Source: Streptomyces sp. NBC_01445 (lineage in GTDB: Bacteria > Actinomycetota > Actinomycetes > Streptomycetales > Streptomycetaceae). From it: DNA of 64,000 bases. This document shows, piece after piece, positions 32,806 to 42,853 of the stretch. The stretch spans positions 4,712,001 through 4,776,000 of the forward strand of contig NZ_CP109485.1 in assembly GCF_035918235.1 (NCBI RefSeq). Reading direction: 5' to 3'. The translations under genes and the position numbers were made by a program. A model generated the notes under the pieces. It saw only the letters and a program-made list of their open reading frames with translations, searched no databases and was not told the origin of the DNA. Numbering within the stretch: the first letter of the stretch is position 1; each line of letters begins with the position of its first letter.

Positions 32806-34353
32806 CTAGAAGAGGCCCGTCGAGGCAAAACGGAGCACCATCTGAGGTGCGCCCGACAGGGCGACCCCGATGACGGCGGTGAGCCCGATCGCCGCGGTGA
32901 GCGGGGCCGGGATCCGCTGTAGCGCCTGCTCGCCCTCGGCGGGGCGGAACAGGGTCGCCGTCCACTGAAGGTAGTAGTAGAGCGCGATCACGACGTTGAC
33001 GGCCATGACGACGGCGAGCCAGCCGAGGCCCGCGTCGACGGCCGCCGAGAAGACGGTGACCTTCGCGAAGAGGCCGATGATGCCGGGCGGCAGGCCCGCG
33101 AGGCAGAGCAGGAAGAAGCCGAGGACCAGGGCGGCCAGCGGCCTTGACCGGTACAGGCCGCGGTAGTCGCTGATGCGGTTCAGGGGCTTCGTACGGGCGA
33201 CGAGTGCGGCCACGGCGAAGGCGCCGAGGTTCACGGCGGCGTACATGAGGGCGTACGCGACGGTGGAGCCGATGGCCTTGTCGGCGTCCTTGGAGTAGGC
33301 GGCCGCCGCGATCGGGACGAGGAGGTAGCCGGCCTGGCCCACCGAGGACCAGGCGAGCAGGCGTACCGCGCTGTACGCGCGCGTGGCCTGCTGGCGCAGG
33401 GCCGCCACGTTGCCCACGGTCATGGTGAGCGCGGCGAGCGCGGCGAGCGCCGGACCCCACACATCGGCGTAGGACGGGAAGGCGACGACGGTGACGAGGA
33501 TGATCCCGGAGAAGCCGACCGCCTTGCCGATCACCGACAAGTAGGCGGCGATCGGGAGAGGGGCTCCTACGTAGGTGTCGGGCACCCAGAAGTGGAAGGG
33601 GACGGCGGCGGTCTTGAAGGCGAAGCCGACGAGGGTGAGGGCGACGCCCGCCTGAGCCAGGGTGTGGAACTGCCCGTCGACCTGCGTCAGGGCGGTGGCG
33701 ATCCTCGTGAGGTGCAGGGTGCCCGTCGTCGCGTAGACGAAGCTCACGCCCAGGAGGGTGACCGCGGTCGCCGTGACCGAGGACAGGAAGAACTTCAGGG
33801 CAGCTTCGGAGGAGCGCCGGTCGTCACGCTTGATGCCGACGAGGGCGAACGCCGGCAGGGACGCCACTTCCAGGGCGACGACGAGGGTGGCCAGGTCGCG
33901 TGAGGCGGGCAGCAGGGCGGCGCCCGCGGCGGAGGACAGGAGCAGGAACCAGAACTCCCCCTCGGGGAGCGGCGCCTTGGCTGGCGTGTTCTTCGCGTCC
34001 TTGATGCCGGTGATGGACAGCAGCGCGGTCAGCAGGGCGCCGGCCAGGACGAGGAACTGGATGACGAGCGTGAAGTGGTCGGCCGTGTAGCTGCACGCGG
34101 CCTGCTCGCCCTTGAGCGTCTTGAGGCAGAAGGTCGAGCGGTCGCCGTCCAGGAGCGGCAGCAGCGCGAGCGCGGCGGCGGCCAGACCCGCGACGGAGAC
34201 CCAGCCGAGCAGCGCCTTCCTGCGCTCGCCGAGGAACAGGTCCGCGACGAGCACCACGAGGCCGACGACCGCCGCGATGGTGGGCGGCGCGATCGCGAGC
34301 CAGTCGACGGACTGGACGAGGGACGCCACGGACGGCGCGGCGACGGCGGTCAC
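32806..34353 (-). CDS. nuoN: Complex I subunit N (antiporter-like)
   Basis: Proton-pumping membrane subunit of 515 residues with about 14 hydrophobic spans. GTG 34353 overlaps the nuoM stop (GTGA). Landmarks are LEVASLPAFALVGI with the conserved Glu, FKTAAVPFHFWVPDTYVGAP with the Lys of the proton channel, and LLAWSSVGQAGYLLV. It closes a ten-gene nuo operon and is followed by a 49-bp gap to mscL. The extended frame upstream of the GTG is nuoM antiparallel noise and is not part of the protein. Confidence 0.95.
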   Translation of the reverse strand: MTAVAAPSVASLVQSVDWLAIAPPTIAAVVGLVVLVADLFLGERRKALLGWVSVAGLAAAALALLPLLDGDRSTFCLKTLKGEQAACSYTADHFTLVIQFLVLAGALLTALLSITGIKDAKNTPAKAPLPEGEFWFLLLSSAAGAALLPASRDLATLVVALEVASLPAFALVGIKRDDRRSSEAALKFFLSSVTATAVTLLGVSFVYATTGTLHLTRIATALTQVDGQFHTLAQAGVALTLVGFAFKTAAVPFHFWVPDTYVGAPLPIAAYLSVIGKAVGFSGIILVTVVAFPSYADVWGPALAALAALTMTVGNVAALRQQATRAYSAVRLLAWSSVGQAGYLLVPIAAAAYSKDADKAIGSTVAYALMYAAVNLGAFAVAALVARTKPLNRISDYRGLYRSRPLAALVLGFFLLCLAGLPPGIIGLFAKVTVFSAAVDAGLGWLAVVMAVNVVIALYYYLQWTATLFRPAEGEQALQRIPAPLTAAIGLTAVIGVALSGAPQMVLRFASTGLF

Positions 34354-35924
34354 TGGATGCCTCCTGCGAGGAGCTTCTGCACGGCCGGGTCGGTGAGGCC
34401 GATCAGGGCCGCGGGCCAGAGCCCGCCGACGACGGTGAGGGCGACGAGCGGGGTCCAGGCGGCGAACTCGTAGCCCTGGACGTCGGCCAGCTTCGGCGCC
34501 TCGGCCTCGTGCGGGCCCATGCAGACGCGGCGGACGACGGCGAGCATGTACGCGGCGGTGAGCAGGGTGCCGAACGCGGCGATCGCCATGAACGTGAGGA
34601 ACGCGGGGCGGCTCAGGCCGGCGGCCGGCTTGAACGCTCCGAACAGGGCGAGCATCTCGCCCCAGAACCCGGCGAGGCCCGGCAGCCCGAGGGACGCGAC
34701 GGCGGCGAAGGCGAGGAGGCCGCCGAGGCGGGGCGCCTTGCCGTAGAGCGCCATGCCGCCCTGCTGGGCGAGTGTGTCCAGGTCCGTGCTGCCCGTGCGG
34801 TCCTTGAGGGCGCCGACGAGGAAGAACAGCAGGCCGGTGATGAGGCCGTGGGCGATGTTCGCGAAGAGCGCGCCGTTGACGCCGGTCGGGGACATCGTCG
34901 AGATGCCTAGCAGGACGAAGCCCATGTGCCCGACGGACGAGTACGCGATGAGGCGCTTGAGGTCGCCCTTGGCGCCGGGCCGTGCGAGGGCCAGGCAGGC
35001 CAGGGACCCGTAGATGATCCCGACGACGGCGAACGCGGCGAGGTACGGCGCGAAGGTGCGCATGCCGTCGGGTGTGATCGGCAGCAGGATCCGCACGAAT
35101 CCGTACGTGCCCATCTTCAGCAGCACGCCGGCGAGGAGGACCGAGCCGACGGTGGGCGCGGCGGTGTGGGCGTCCGGCAGCCAGCTGTGCAGCGGCCACA
35201 TCGGCGTCTTGACCGCGAGCCCGATCCCGATCGCCAGAACGGCGGTGACCTGCACGGACGTGCTCAGGCCCCGGCCGTTGTCAGAGGCGAGTGCCACCAT
35301 GTCGAATGTGCCGGACTTGAGTCCGATGAGGAGGAGGCCGAGCAGCATCACGACGGAGCCGAGGAGCGTGAAGAGGATGAACTTCCAGGCAGCCTTGGCC
35401 CGTTGCTCACCGCCCCAGCGGGCGATGAGGAAGTACATCGGGATGAGGACCATCTCGAAGGCGAGGAAGAACAGCAGCAGATCGAGCACGGCGAAGGTCG
35501 CGAGGGTGCCGGACTCGAGGACGAGGATCAGCGCGACAAATGCCTTGGGGGACGGGCCTGTCGGCATTTTGAAATAGCTGTACAGCGCGCAGAGGAAGGT
35601 CAGCAGCGCGGTCAGGACCAGGAGGGGGAGCGAGATGCCGTCGATGCCGAGGTGGATGCGCACGTCGAGTGCGGGGATCCAGCTGATGTCGGTCGTGGCC
35701 TGCATCTTTGACGGGTGGTCATGGTCGAAGCCCAGCGCGAGGACGATCGCGGCGATGAGGATCACGCCGGTCACGGTCACGCCGTGGCGGAGCACGGCCT
35801 GGTCCGGGGACTTTCCCTTCAGCCCGGGCGGGGCCGGGAGAAGAGCGGCGGCGGCGCCGATGAGCGGGCCGGCGACGATCAGTGCGAGAAGGAACTGCAT
35901 CACGGATTCGCTGATATCGATCAC
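34350..35924 (-). CDS. nuoM: Complex I subunit M (antiporter-like)
   Basis: Membrane subunit of 524 residues. Conserved elements are LAFEMVLIPMYFLIARWGGE with the channel Glu, VKTPMWPLHSWLPDAHTAAP with Lys, and LIAYSSVGHMGFVLLG. GTG 35924 gives VIDISESVMQFLLALIV; an ATG eight codons later is an alternative, and neither has a strong ribosome-binding site. It is separated from nuoL by 6 bp and overlaps nuoN by 4 bp. Part of the quinone-proximal pumping arm. Confidence 0.95.
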   Translation of the reverse strand: MIDISESVMQFLLALIVAGPLIGAAAALLPAPPGLKGKSPDQAVLRHGVTVTGVILIAAIVLALGFDHDHPSKMQATTDISWIPALDVRIHLGIDGISLPLLVLTALLTFLCALYSYFKMPTGPSPKAFVALILVLESGTLATFAVLDLLLFFLAFEMVLIPMYFLIARWGGEQRAKAAWKFILFTLLGSVVMLLGLLLIGLKSGTFDMVALASDNGRGLSTSVQVTAVLAIGIGLAVKTPMWPLHSWLPDAHTAAPTVGSVLLAGVLLKMGTYGFVRILLPITPDGMRTFAPYLAAFAVVGIIYGSLACLALARPGAKGDLKRLIAYSSVGHMGFVLLGISTMSPTGVNGALFANIAHGLITGLLFFLVGALKDRTGSTDLDTLAQQGGMALYGKAPRLGGLLAFAAVASLGLPGLAGFWGEMLALFGAFKPAAGLSRPAFLTFMAIAAFGTLLTAAYMLAVVRRVCMGPHEAEAPKLADVQGYEFAAWTPLVALTVVGGLWPAALIGLTDPAVQKLLAGGIQ

Positions 35925-35930
35925 GGCTGC

Positions 35931-37925
35931 TCACGCTCCGGCGGTGGCGACGAGGACGACGGCGATCGCCAGGACGACGGTCCCTGCGAGCAGGGCGCTG
36001 AGATAGGTCTGCACGTTGCCGGTCTGGGCGCGGCGGACGGCCCGGCCCAGCCAGTTGGGTACGGCGGCGGCGCCGCGGACATAGGTCTCGACGACCTCGC
36101 GGTCGAGGAAGCGGACCAGTGAGGCCGCGGCCAGGACGGGCCGGACGAACAGGACCGCGTAGACGGCGTCCAGGTGGAAGCCGGTGGCCGCGTGGCGGTG
36201 CAGCGGGCCGAGCAGGAGACGGCCCGGGTCCGCCGGGTCGGGGGCGTAGGCGATGTCCCCGTACGCGGCCGTGTGGGTGGCGATGGCCTCGGCCTCGACG
36301 AGGCCGCCGTCCGCGTCGGGGTGGGCGGCGACGGCGCCGAGCGGGACACGGGCGGCGAGGGCCGTGGTGTGGCGCCAGGCCGCGTAGGTGACGATCCCGC
36401 CGACGAGGGCGACGCCCGTGCCGAGGACGGACGTGGTGAGGGTCGGGGTCAGCGAGCGGCCGTCGAACCAGTCGGGCAGGACGCCCACGGTGAGGCCGAA
36501 GGCGAGCGAGGGGATCGCCAGGACCCACAGGACGGCGTTCATCGCGACGGGCTGCCTGCCGTGGTCCGGGGCCTCGGCTCCGTGGCCGCGGAAGGCCAGG
36601 AGCCACAGGCGCGTGGCGTACGCGGCGGTGAGCAGGGCCGTGAGGAGGCCGGACACGAGGACGATCCAGCCCGCGGAGGACGGGATCGCCTCGGCGTGGC
36701 CGGTGGCCGCGTGCTCGGCGGAGCCGAGGACGGCCTCCTTGGAGAAGAAGCCGCTGAACGGCGGGATCGCGGCGAGCGCGAGGAGCGCCACGGTCATCGT
36801 CCAGTAGGCGTCGGGGACGCGGTCGCGCAGGTCCTTCATGCGGGACATGGCGGCGAGCGAGTTCGTGCCGGCGGCGTGGATGACCACGCCCGCCCCGAGG
36901 AACAGCAGCGCCTTGAAGGCGCCGTGCGACAGGAGGTGGAAGACGGCGGCGCCGCGGTCGCCGACGGCGAGGGCGCCGGTCATGTAGCCGAGCTGACCGA
37001 TCGTCGAGTACGCGAGGACGCGCTTGATGTCGTCCTGCGCGAGGGCGGCGAGCGCCGAGCCGGTCATCGTGACGGCGGCCATGACGGCGAGGACGACCAG
37101 GGCGGCGCCGGAGGCGGCGAAGACGGGGAGGAGCCTGGCGACGAAGTAGACACCGGCGGCGACCATCGTCGCGGCGTGGATCAGCGCGGAGACCGGCGTG
37201 GGGCCGGCCATCGCGTCGGGCAGCCAGGTGTGCAGTGGGAACTGCGCGGACTTGCCCGCCACACCGGCGAGGAGCAGCAGGGCGATCAGCGTGGGGTGGT
37301 CGAGGCCGCCGCTCGCGACGGCACCGAGCACCGTCGTGATGCGGAAGGACCCGGCGTCCACGGCGAGCGCGAACAGGCCGATCAGGAAGGGGACGTCGCC
37401 GAGCTTGGTGACCAGGAACGCCTTGAGGGAGGCGGCGCGCGCCTCCGGGGTCTCCCAGTAGTGACCGACGAGGAAGTACGAGCAGATGCCCATGACTTCC
37501 CAGCCGACGAGCAGCACCATCAGGTCGCCCGAGTAGACGACGAGGAGCATCGCGGAGGTGAAGAGCGAGACGAGCGCGGCGTACGAGGGGTAGCGCGGGT
37601 CGTCGCGCAGGTAGGCCGTCGAGTAGATCTGCACGCACGACGCGACGACGCAGACCAGTACGGCGACGAGCGCGGCGAAACCGTCGATGTGCAGGGCGAG
37701 CTCGATGGGAACCGAGCCCGTCGGGGTGAGTTCGGTGGCCGAGTCGATGCTCCGGCCGCCGCCCTGGCGCACGGCGACGAGGACGGCGAGGGCGAGCGCC
37801 GCGAGGGTCGGCAGTACGGCGAGGGGCCGTACGAAGCCGGGGGCGGTGCGGCCCAGGAGCAGTCCCGCCGCGGCGGCGAGGAACGGGAGGAGGGGGACGA
37901 GTACGGCGAGGGTCGTGGTGGTCAC
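35931..37925 (-). CDS. nuoL: Complex I subunit L (antiporter-like)
   Basis: Largest membrane subunit, 664 residues. It has [20 protein letters not shown] with the channel Glu, [20 protein letters not shown] with Lys, [20 protein letters not shown], and a long C-terminal region ending in a final hydrophobic span as expected for the lateral helix anchor. GTG 37925 overlaps the nuoK stop (GTGA). It is in the canonical K-L-M-N order. Confidence 0.96.
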   Translation of the reverse strand: MTTTTLAVLVPLLPFLAAAAGLLLGRTAPGFVRPLAVLPTLAALALAVLVAVRQGGGRSIDSATELTPTGSVPIELALHIDGFAALVAVLVCVVASCVQIYSTAYLRDDPRYPSYAALVSLFTSAMLLVVYSGDLMVLLVGWEVMGICSYFLVGHYWETPEARAASLKAFLVTKLGDVPFLIGLFALAVDAGSFRITTVLGAVASGGLDHPTLIALLLLAGVAGKSAQFPLHTWLPDAMAGPTPVSALIHAATMVAAGVYFVARLLPVFAASGAALVVLAVMAAVTMTGSALAALAQDDIKRVLAYSTIGQLGYMTGALAVGDRGAAVFHLLSHGAFKALLFLGAGVVIHAAGTNSLAAMSRMKDLRDRVPDAYWTMTVALLALAAIPPFSGFFSKEAVLGSAEHAATGHAEAIPSSAGWIVLVSGLLTALLTAAYATRLWLLAFRGHGAEAPDHGRQPVAMNAVLWVLAIPSLAFGLTVGVLPDWFDGRSLTPTLTTSVLGTGVALVGGIVTYAAWRHTTALAARVPLGAVAAHPDADGGLVEAEAIATHTAAYGDIAYAPDPADPGRLLLGPLHRHAATGFHLDAVYAVLFVRPVLAAASLVRFLDREVVETYVRGAAAVPNWLGRAVRRAQTGNVQTYLSALLAGTVVLAIAVVLVATAGA

Positions 37926-38338
37926 GCGGTGGCCTCGGCCTTCTCGTCCGTCGCGGCCCCGGCGCCGGCGTCCGCTGCGGATCCGTCCGGTGCAGAGCCG
38001 TCGGGTCCGCCGTCGTCCGGGGACTCGGCGGTGTCGCGGAGCTTGTCGATGTCGGAGGTGCCGCGGCCGCGGTACACGGCGAGCACGATCGCCAGACCGA
38101 TGCCGATCTCTGCGGCGGCGATGGCGATGGTGAAGAGGGTCAGCGCCTGGCCGGAGTGGAGGGTGTCGCGGGCCGCCTTGCTGAGCCAGACGTCGAAGGC
38201 GACGAGGTTGAGATTGACGGCGTTGAGCATCAGCTCGACGGACATCAGAACCAGGATCGCGTTGCGGCGGGCCAGCACTCCGTACAGGCCCGTGCAGAAG
38301 AGCAGGGAGGAAAGGACGGCGGGATAGGCGAGGTGCAT
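37922..38338 (-). CDS. nuoK: Complex I subunit K
   Basis: Small membrane subunit of 138 residues starting [20 protein letters not shown] at ATG 38338, in TGATG overlap with nuoJ. Three hydrophobic spans carry the conserved Glu residues of the proton path ([18 protein letters not shown] and [19 protein letters not shown]). An Asp/Ala/Gly-rich hydrophilic tail of about 40 residues ([20 protein letters not shown]) exceeds the usual length of about 100 residues. Confidence 0.95.
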   Translation of the reverse strand: MHLAYPAVLSSLLFCTGLYGVLARRNAILVLMSVELMLNAVNLNLVAFDVWLSKAARDTLHSGQALTLFTIAIAAAEIGIGLAIVLAVYRGRGTSDIDKLRDTAESPDDGGPDGSAPDGSAADAGAGAATDEKAEATA

Positions 38339-38937
38339 CAGCGGTTCCCCTCCCGGGCCTTGGAGTTCATGTCCTGTGCCTTGGCGGTCTTGCGGGAGAG
38401 GACGATCGCGCCGACGAGGGCCGCGAGGAGCAGGACCGAGAGGGCCTCGAAGGGGAGCACCCAGTGCTGGAAGAGGATCGATCCGGTCACCGCGGTGGTG
38501 CCCTGGGGAGCGCCGTCGAGGTCGACCCACGTGGTGCGGAAGGCGTCCACGACGACCCAGACGAGGGCGGCGGCCGCGGCGACGGCGACCGTCAGCGCGG
38601 CCCACCGGTTGCCCGAGTCGGCGTCCGGGGAGCGGCCGATGGGCGCCCGCGTGAGCATCAGCCCGAACAGAAGGAGGACGACGACGGAGCCGACGTAGAT
38701 GAGGACCTGCATCCAGGCGATGAACTCGGCGGTGAGCAGCAGGTATTCGACGGCGAGGCCGCCGAGGGCGACGACCAGCCACAGGGCCGCGTGCACGAGC
38801 TGCTTGGTGGTGACGGTGACGATCGCGGCGCCGAAGGTGACCAGGCCGACGAGGAGGAACGCGATCTCGACGCCGGTCGGCGAGAGGAAGCCGTGGGTCT
38901 GCGTGGCCGCGGTGGCGGCCGCTGCGATGAGGCTCAC
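38338..38937 (-). CDS. nuoJ: Complex I subunit J
   Basis: Membrane subunit of 199 residues with five spans; GTG 38937 overlaps the nuoI stop (GTGA). It contains [20 protein letters not shown] then VLLLFGLML, the characteristic TM3 region with the pi-bulge glycine ([14 protein letters not shown]). A basic C-terminal tail ends [15 protein letters not shown]. It is coupled to nuoK by one-base overlap. Confidence 0.95.
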   Translation of the reverse strand: MSLIAAAATAATQTHGFLSPTGVEIAFLLVGLVTFGAAIVTVTTKQLVHAALWLVVALGGLAVEYLLLTAEFIAWMQVLIYVGSVVVLLLFGLMLTRAPIGRSPDADSGNRWAALTVAVAAAAALVWVVVDAFRTTWVDLDGAPQGTTAVTGSILFQHWVLPFEALSVLLLAALVGAIVLSRKTAKAQDMNSKAREGNR

Positions 38938-39557
38938 GCGGGTCCCTCCTCTCCGGGGGCGGGTTCGTCGGGGGCGGGTTCCTCAGAGGCGGAGGCGGGT
39001 GCTTCCGAGGCCGGTGCCTGGGCGGCTGCGGCCTGAGCGGCGGCCAGCTTGTCGGCGGCCTTGCGGGCGGCGGCGAGTTCCTTGGGTTCCTCGGCCGCCG
39101 GGTCGAGCGCGGGCGGGGCCGGGACCGTCCACATCCACTCGCGCAGCCGGTCGCGCTCGTGGGTGAGTTCGTGGATGTCCGTCTCCGCGTACTCGAACTC
39201 CGGGGACCAGAACAGCGCGTCGAAAGGACACACCTCGATGCAGATACCGCAGTACATGCACAGGGCGAAGTCGATGGCGAAGCGGTCGAGGACGTTGCGG
39301 CTGCGCTCGCGGCCGCCCTCGACGGCGGCCGGCACCGTCTCCTTGTGGGAGTCGATGTAGATGCACCAGTCGGGACACTCGCGGGCGCACAGCATGCAGA
39401 CCGTGCAGTTCTCCTCGAACAGGCCGATGACGCCACGGGTGCGGGGCGGCAGTTCGGGCTGGACGTCCGGGTACTGCTCGGTGACGGTCTTACGCGTCAT
39501 CGTGCGGAGGGTGACGGCGAGGCCCTTGGCGAGACCTGCGCCTGGGATCGGAGCCAC
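38934..39557 (-). CDS. nuoI: Complex I subunit I (two 4Fe-4S clusters)
   Basis: Ferredoxin-like subunit of 207 residues that carries electrons toward the quinone site. It has two complete ligand sets, [12 protein letters not shown] and [15 protein letters not shown] 39557 gives [20 protein letters not shown] and shares bases with the nuoH stop TAG. An Ala/Pro/Glu-rich C-terminal tail of about 60 residues is an actinobacterial extension. In this operon, lacking nuoE, F and G, NuoI is the likely electron entry point, for instance from ferredoxin. Confidence 0.95.
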   Translation of the reverse strand: MAPIPGAGLAKGLAVTLRTMTRKTVTEQYPDVQPELPPRTRGVIGLFEENCTVCMLCARECPDWCIYIDSHKETVPAAVEGGRERSRNVLDRFAIDFALCMYCGICIEVCPFDALFWSPEFEYAETDIHELTHERDRLREWMWTVPAPPALDPAAEEPKELAAARKAADKLAAAQAAAAQAPASEAPASASEEPAPDEPAPGEEGPA

Positions 39558-40525
39558 TAGTTGATCGCCACCTTCACGATTCCGGTGAGCGCGATCTGCG
39601 CGAGTGCGAGGGGGACGAGGAGGGTCCAGGAGAGCTTCTGAAGCTGGTCCTCGCGGAGACGGGGGTAGGTGACGCGCAGCCAGATCACGACGAACGCGAG
39701 GACGGCCGTCTTCAGCAGCGTCCAGACCCAGCCGAGGCCGTCGGCGCCCCACGGCCCGTGCCAGCCGCCCAGGAACAGGACGGTGGTGAGGCCGCACAGG
39801 ACGACGATCCCGGCGTACTCGGCGAGCAGGAACAGGGCGAAGCGCAGGCCCGTGTACTCGGTGTACGCGCCGAAGATGATCTCGGAGTCGGCGACCGGCA
39901 TGTCGAAGGGCGGGCGCTGGAGTTCGGCGAGGCCCGCCACGAAGAAGACGAGGGCGCCGACGATCTGCCACGGCACCCACCACCACTCGAACGCCTCGAT
40001 GATGCCGGGCAGCGAGACGGTGCCGGCGGCCATCGCGACCGAAGCGGCGGCGAGCAGCATCGGCAGTTCGTAGGCGAGGAGCTGAGCGGCGGTGCGCAGG
40101 CCGCCCAAAAGGGAGAACTTGTTGGCCGATGCCCAGCCCGCCATGAGCGAGCCGAGCACTCCGACGCCCATGACGGCGAGCACGAAGAAGATGCCGGCGT
40201 CGACGACCTGGCCGACCGCGCCCTCGCTCGGGCCCACGGGGATGGCCAGCAGGACGAGGAGGTACGGCAGGAGGGCGACAGCGGGCGCGAGCTGGAAGAT
40301 GCGGCGGTCCGCGTCGGCGGGAACGATGTCTTCCTTCTGCGCGAACTTCACGCCGTCGGCGACGAGCTGGGCCCACCCGTGGAAGCCGCCCGCGTACATG
40401 GGGCCGAGGCGGCCCTGCATGTGCGCCATCACCTTGTGCTCGGTCTGGCCGACGACAAGGGGCAGGACGAGGAAGGCGACGAAGACGACGATGAGCCGCA
40501 GAGCGACGTCGAGCACGTCGTTCAC
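39557..40525 (-). CDS. nuoH: Complex I subunit H (quinone-site membrane subunit)
   Basis: Membrane subunit of 322 residues with about eight spans, linking the Fe-S arm to the pumps. Its conserved segments are [80 protein letters not shown] and [20 protein letters not shown]. It overlaps nuoC by 4 bp; in standard operons nuoD, E, F and G would lie between C and H. Confidence 0.96.
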   Translation of the reverse strand: MNDVLDVALRLIVVFVAFLVLPLVVGQTEHKVMAHMQGRLGPMYAGGFHGWAQLVADGVKFAQKEDIVPADADRRIFQLAPAVALLPYLLVLLAIPVGPSEGAVGQVVDAGIFFVLAVMGVGVLGSLMAGWASANKFSLLGGLRTAAQLLAYELPMLLAAASVAMAAGTVSLPGIIEAFEWWWVPWQIVGALVFFVAGLAELQRPPFDMPVADSEIIFGAYTEYTGLRFALFLLAEYAGIVVLCGLTTVLFLGGWHGPWGADGLGWVWTLLKTAVLAFVVIWLRVTYPRLREDQLQKLSWTLLVPLALAQIALTGIVKVAIN

Positions 40526-41676
40526 TCCGTTCCTCCTGAGGGGGTTTCGGGGGTGTCGGGGGTGGCGTCGGGGGTTTCTTCGGCATCCGGGGTTTCGGGG
40601 GTGGCCGGTGCCTCCGGTGCCGTCTCCGGGGTGGCCGGTGCCTCAGGCGTGGGCTCCTCCGGGGCGGCCGGTGCCTCAGGCGTGGGCTCCTCCGGGGCGG
40701 CCGGTGCCTCAGGCGTGGGCTCCTCCGGGGCGGCCGGTGCCTCAGGCGTGGGCTCCTCCGGCGCGGCCGGTTTCGGCTCGTCGAAGGCCGGGCGGGCGTG
40801 GTGCCAGGGCGCGTCGCCGGTGGCGCCGGGCTTGCCCGCGGCGTCCGGCTTGGGCGCGGCAGGGGTCTCAGGCGCCGCAGGGGCCCCAGGAGTTGCAGGT
40901 GTCTCAGGAGTTGCCGGCGTCTGCGAAGCCGACCCCTGCGACGCACTCCGCGAACGCCTCGGCGGCGCGGCAGCCGCCGCATCCGTGCCCGGCGTGGCGG
41001 CCTGACTGGCCGACCCCTCCCCCGCCGTGCGCGTCCGCCGCACCGGACGGTCGCCCGCCGCGCGGCCCGCGCCACGGGCCGGACGGGCCGGGGCGGGCGG
41101 AAGCTGGCCCTTCAGCGGACCCCACTCGTTCGGATCCGGAACACCCGGCGGCAGCATCTGCCGCCGCTTCGGCCCACCGTGCCCCGCACCCGCCGCGGGC
41201 TCACCCGGCTCCTTGGCCCCCGGCCACGCTTTCACGACGCGCGCCGCAAGCACGAAGTCCTTGCGCAGCGGGTGGCCCTCGAAGCCGTCGGGAAGGAGGA
41301 GCGGCACCAGGTGCGGGTGGCCCTCGAAGCGGACGCCGAACATTTCGTGCGTCTCGCGCTCGTGCCAGCCGGCGCCCGCGTACACGTCGACCGCGGTGGC
41401 CAGGACGGGGGCGTCGTGCGGCACGGTGGTGCGCAGGAGCAGGCGGCGTACGGGAGACAGGGCGACGACGTGCGCGCAGACGTAAAAGCCCGTGCCGGGC
41501 TCGTCGACCGCGCTCAGCCAGTCGAAGTAGGTGCAGCCCAGCGTGGTGCGGGCCGTTTCGAGGGCGGCGATCCAAGTGTCCGCGGGAACGTCGACGGTGA
41601 GGACCTCGTACGACTCCTCGGCCGTGGCGTCCGGGCCGAAGAGCTCCTCGACGGGTCGGGGCAGCCAGCCGGTCAC
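40522..41676 (-). CDS. nuoC: Complex I subunit C with a long Pro/Glu/Ala repeat tail
   Basis: The 30-kDa subunit occupies the first 155 residues or so: [40 protein letters not shown] and [12 protein letters not shown] are the family signature, usually placed against NuoD. The remaining 230 residues are low complexity (Ala, Pro, Glu, Thr) and include four exact copies of an [11 protein letters not shown] unit encoded by a 33-bp repeat. Total 384 residues, about twice the normal length. It overlaps nuoB and nuoH by 4 bp. nuoD is missing although NuoC normally pairs with it. Confidence 0.9.
   Translation of the reverse strand: MTGWLPRPVEELFGPDATAEESYEVLTVDVPADTWIAALETARTTLGCTYFDWLSAVDEPGTGFYVCAHVVALSPVRRLLLRTTVPHDAPVLATAVDVYAGAGWHERETHEMFGVRFEGHPHLVPLLLPDGFEGHPLRKDFVLAARVVKAWPGAKEPGEPAAGAGHGGPKRRQMLPPGVPDPNEWGPLKGQLPPAPARPARGAGRAAGDRPVRRTRTAGEGSASQAATPGTDAAAAAPPRRSRSASQGSASQTPATPETPATPGAPAAPETPAAPKPDAAGKPGATGDAPWHHARPAFDEPKPAAPEEPTPEAPAAPEEPTPEAPAAPEEPTPEAPAAPEEPTPEAPATPETAPEAPATPETPDAEETPDATPDTPETPSGGTE
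40637..40768. repeat. Four 33-bp tandem repeats inside nuoC
   Basis: Units at 40637-40669, 40670-40702, 40703-40735 and 40736-40768, essentially identical, starting GGTGCCTCAGGCGTGGGCTC on the plus strand and coding for [11 protein letters not shown] on the minus strand. A diverged partial unit precedes them near 40604. The in-frame period permits copy-number change without frameshift. Confidence 0.9.
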
Positions 41677-42305
41677 CGCTCACCCTCCCCGGATTCGTCG
41701 CGCGTGGGGACCGGCGGCTTCACGAGACCGCTGCTGAGCGCGGCCGCCGAAGGCCGCCCGGCCGCCGTGTCAGCCGAGGCGTACCGCTCGCCCAGCGACT
41801 CGCGCGCGATCTTCTCCTGAAGCTTCAGAATCCCCTGGAGCAGCGCTTCCGGCCGGGGCGGGCACCCGGGCACGTACACGTCGACCGGAATGATCTGGTC
41901 GACGCCCTTGGTGACCGAGTACGAGTCCCAGTACGGGCCGCCGCAGTTGGAGCAGGCGCCGAACGAGATGACGTACTTGGGCTCGGGCATCTGCTCGTAC
42001 AGGCGCTTCACGGCCGGGGCCATCTTGTCCGTGACCGTGCCGGAGACGACCATCAGGTCGGCCTGGCGCGGGCCCGGCGCGAAGGGGATGACGCCGAGGC
42101 GGATGAAGTCGTGCCGCGCCATGGACGCCGCGATGAACTCGATGGCGCAGCAGGCCAGGCCGAAGTTGAAGACCCAGAGCGAGTAGCGGCGGCCCCAGTT
42201 GAGGACCACCTTCATCGGCTCGGGGGCCAGGCGGGACAGCACGCCCAGCTTCTTCGGGCTGACGGGATCCGGCAGGAGCACGGGCTCCGAGGGGGTCACG
42301 TCCAT
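41673..42305 (-). CDS. nuoB: Complex I subunit B (N2 cluster)
   Basis: Fe-S subunit of 210 residues that holds the terminal cluster next to the quinone site. The cluster ligands are present: the double Cys in [10 protein letters not shown], the Cys in [12 protein letters not shown] and [13 protein letters not shown] 42305 overlaps nuoA by 10 bp and gives [20 protein letters not shown], so the longer frame upstream is nuoA shadow. A basic/Ser-rich C-terminal extension of about 30 residues is present. nuoC overlaps its stop. Confidence 0.96.
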   Translation of the reverse strand: MDVTPSEPVLLPDPVSPKKLGVLSRLAPEPMKVVLNWGRRYSLWVFNFGLACCAIEFIAASMARHDFIRLGVIPFAPGPRQADLMVVSGTVTDKMAPAVKRLYEQMPEPKYVISFGACSNCGGPYWDSYSVTKGVDQIIPVDVYVPGCPPRPEALLQGILKLQEKIARESLGERYASADTAAGRPSAAALSSGLVKPPVPTRDESGEGER

Positions 42306-42688
42306 GTGAGGACGCCCTTCTTGTATGCGTACAGCAGGCCCACGGCGAGGAAGCCGAGGAAGATGAACATCTCCACGAGCGTCGCCGCGCCGAACTGCGG
42401 ATCGGCGAAGACGGTCGCCCACGGGAAGAGGAAGATCGAGTCGACGGCGAAGATCACGTAGAGGAATGCGTAGACGTAGTAGCGGACCTGGGTGTGGGCC
42501 CAGCCGTCGCCGACGGGGTCGACGCCGCACTCGTACGTCAGGAGTTTCTCGGGGGTCGGCACCACCGGCCGCAGCAGCCGTCCCGCGCCGAAGGCGACGG
42601 CCACGAACAGGACGCCCACGACGGCGAGCACGCCGACGACGGAGTACGTCTGGAAGTAGTCCGCGGCGATCATGGTCGGTTCCGGCAC
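42296..42688 (-). CDS. nuoA: Complex I subunit A
   Basis: Three-span membrane subunit of 130 residues at the quinone-site junction, with the conserved [20 protein letters not shown] loop and [18 protein letters not shown] 42688 has GAGGGGC upstream. First gene of the nuoABCHIJKLMN operon; about 165 bp separate it from the divergent sensor-kinase gene. No convincing promoter could be fixed for it in that gap. Confidence 0.95.
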   Translation of the reverse strand: MPEPTMIAADYFQTYSVVGVLAVVGVLFVAVAFGAGRLLRPVVPTPEKLLTYECGVDPVGDGWAHTQVRYYVYAFLYVIFAVDSIFLFPWATVFADPQFGAATLVEMFIFLGFLAVGLLYAYKKGVLTWT

Positions 42689-42781
42689 GTCCGCCCCTCG
42701 CTCCGTGGTGTTCGACGATCTGTACGCACGGGAGTCTAGGGCCTGTTAAAGAGACGGTAAGCAGGCGTCCAGGGTTGAGGT

Positions 42782-42794
42782 GGGGTTATCCCCC
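42782..42794. promoter_or_regulatory. GGGGTTATCCCCC motif upstream of sensor kinase 1
   Basis: Short palindrome-like motif 60 bp before the first kinase and about 95 bp from nuoA. Its reverse complement contains GGGATAACCCC, matching GGGAAAACCCC at 44050-44060 in front of the second kinase at 10 of 11 positions. Candidate binding site for the cognate response regulator. Confidence 0.45.
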
Positions 42795-42853
42795 GTCGGG
42801 TCCGGCAGCCCGCCTCATGGCGCCCCGGCGCCGCGCCGGGCACGCTGTCGCAT

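Noticed and set aside
36174-38327. A 717-codon plus-strand frame opposite nuoL and nuoK
   Set aside because: Low-complexity antisense shadow; the minus-strand nuo genes are intact with conserved residues.
40637-40768. 33-bp repeats of nuoC as an independent minisatellite or array
   Set aside because: They are contiguous, in frame with nuoC and code for a simple protein repeat; kept as a coding repeat only.
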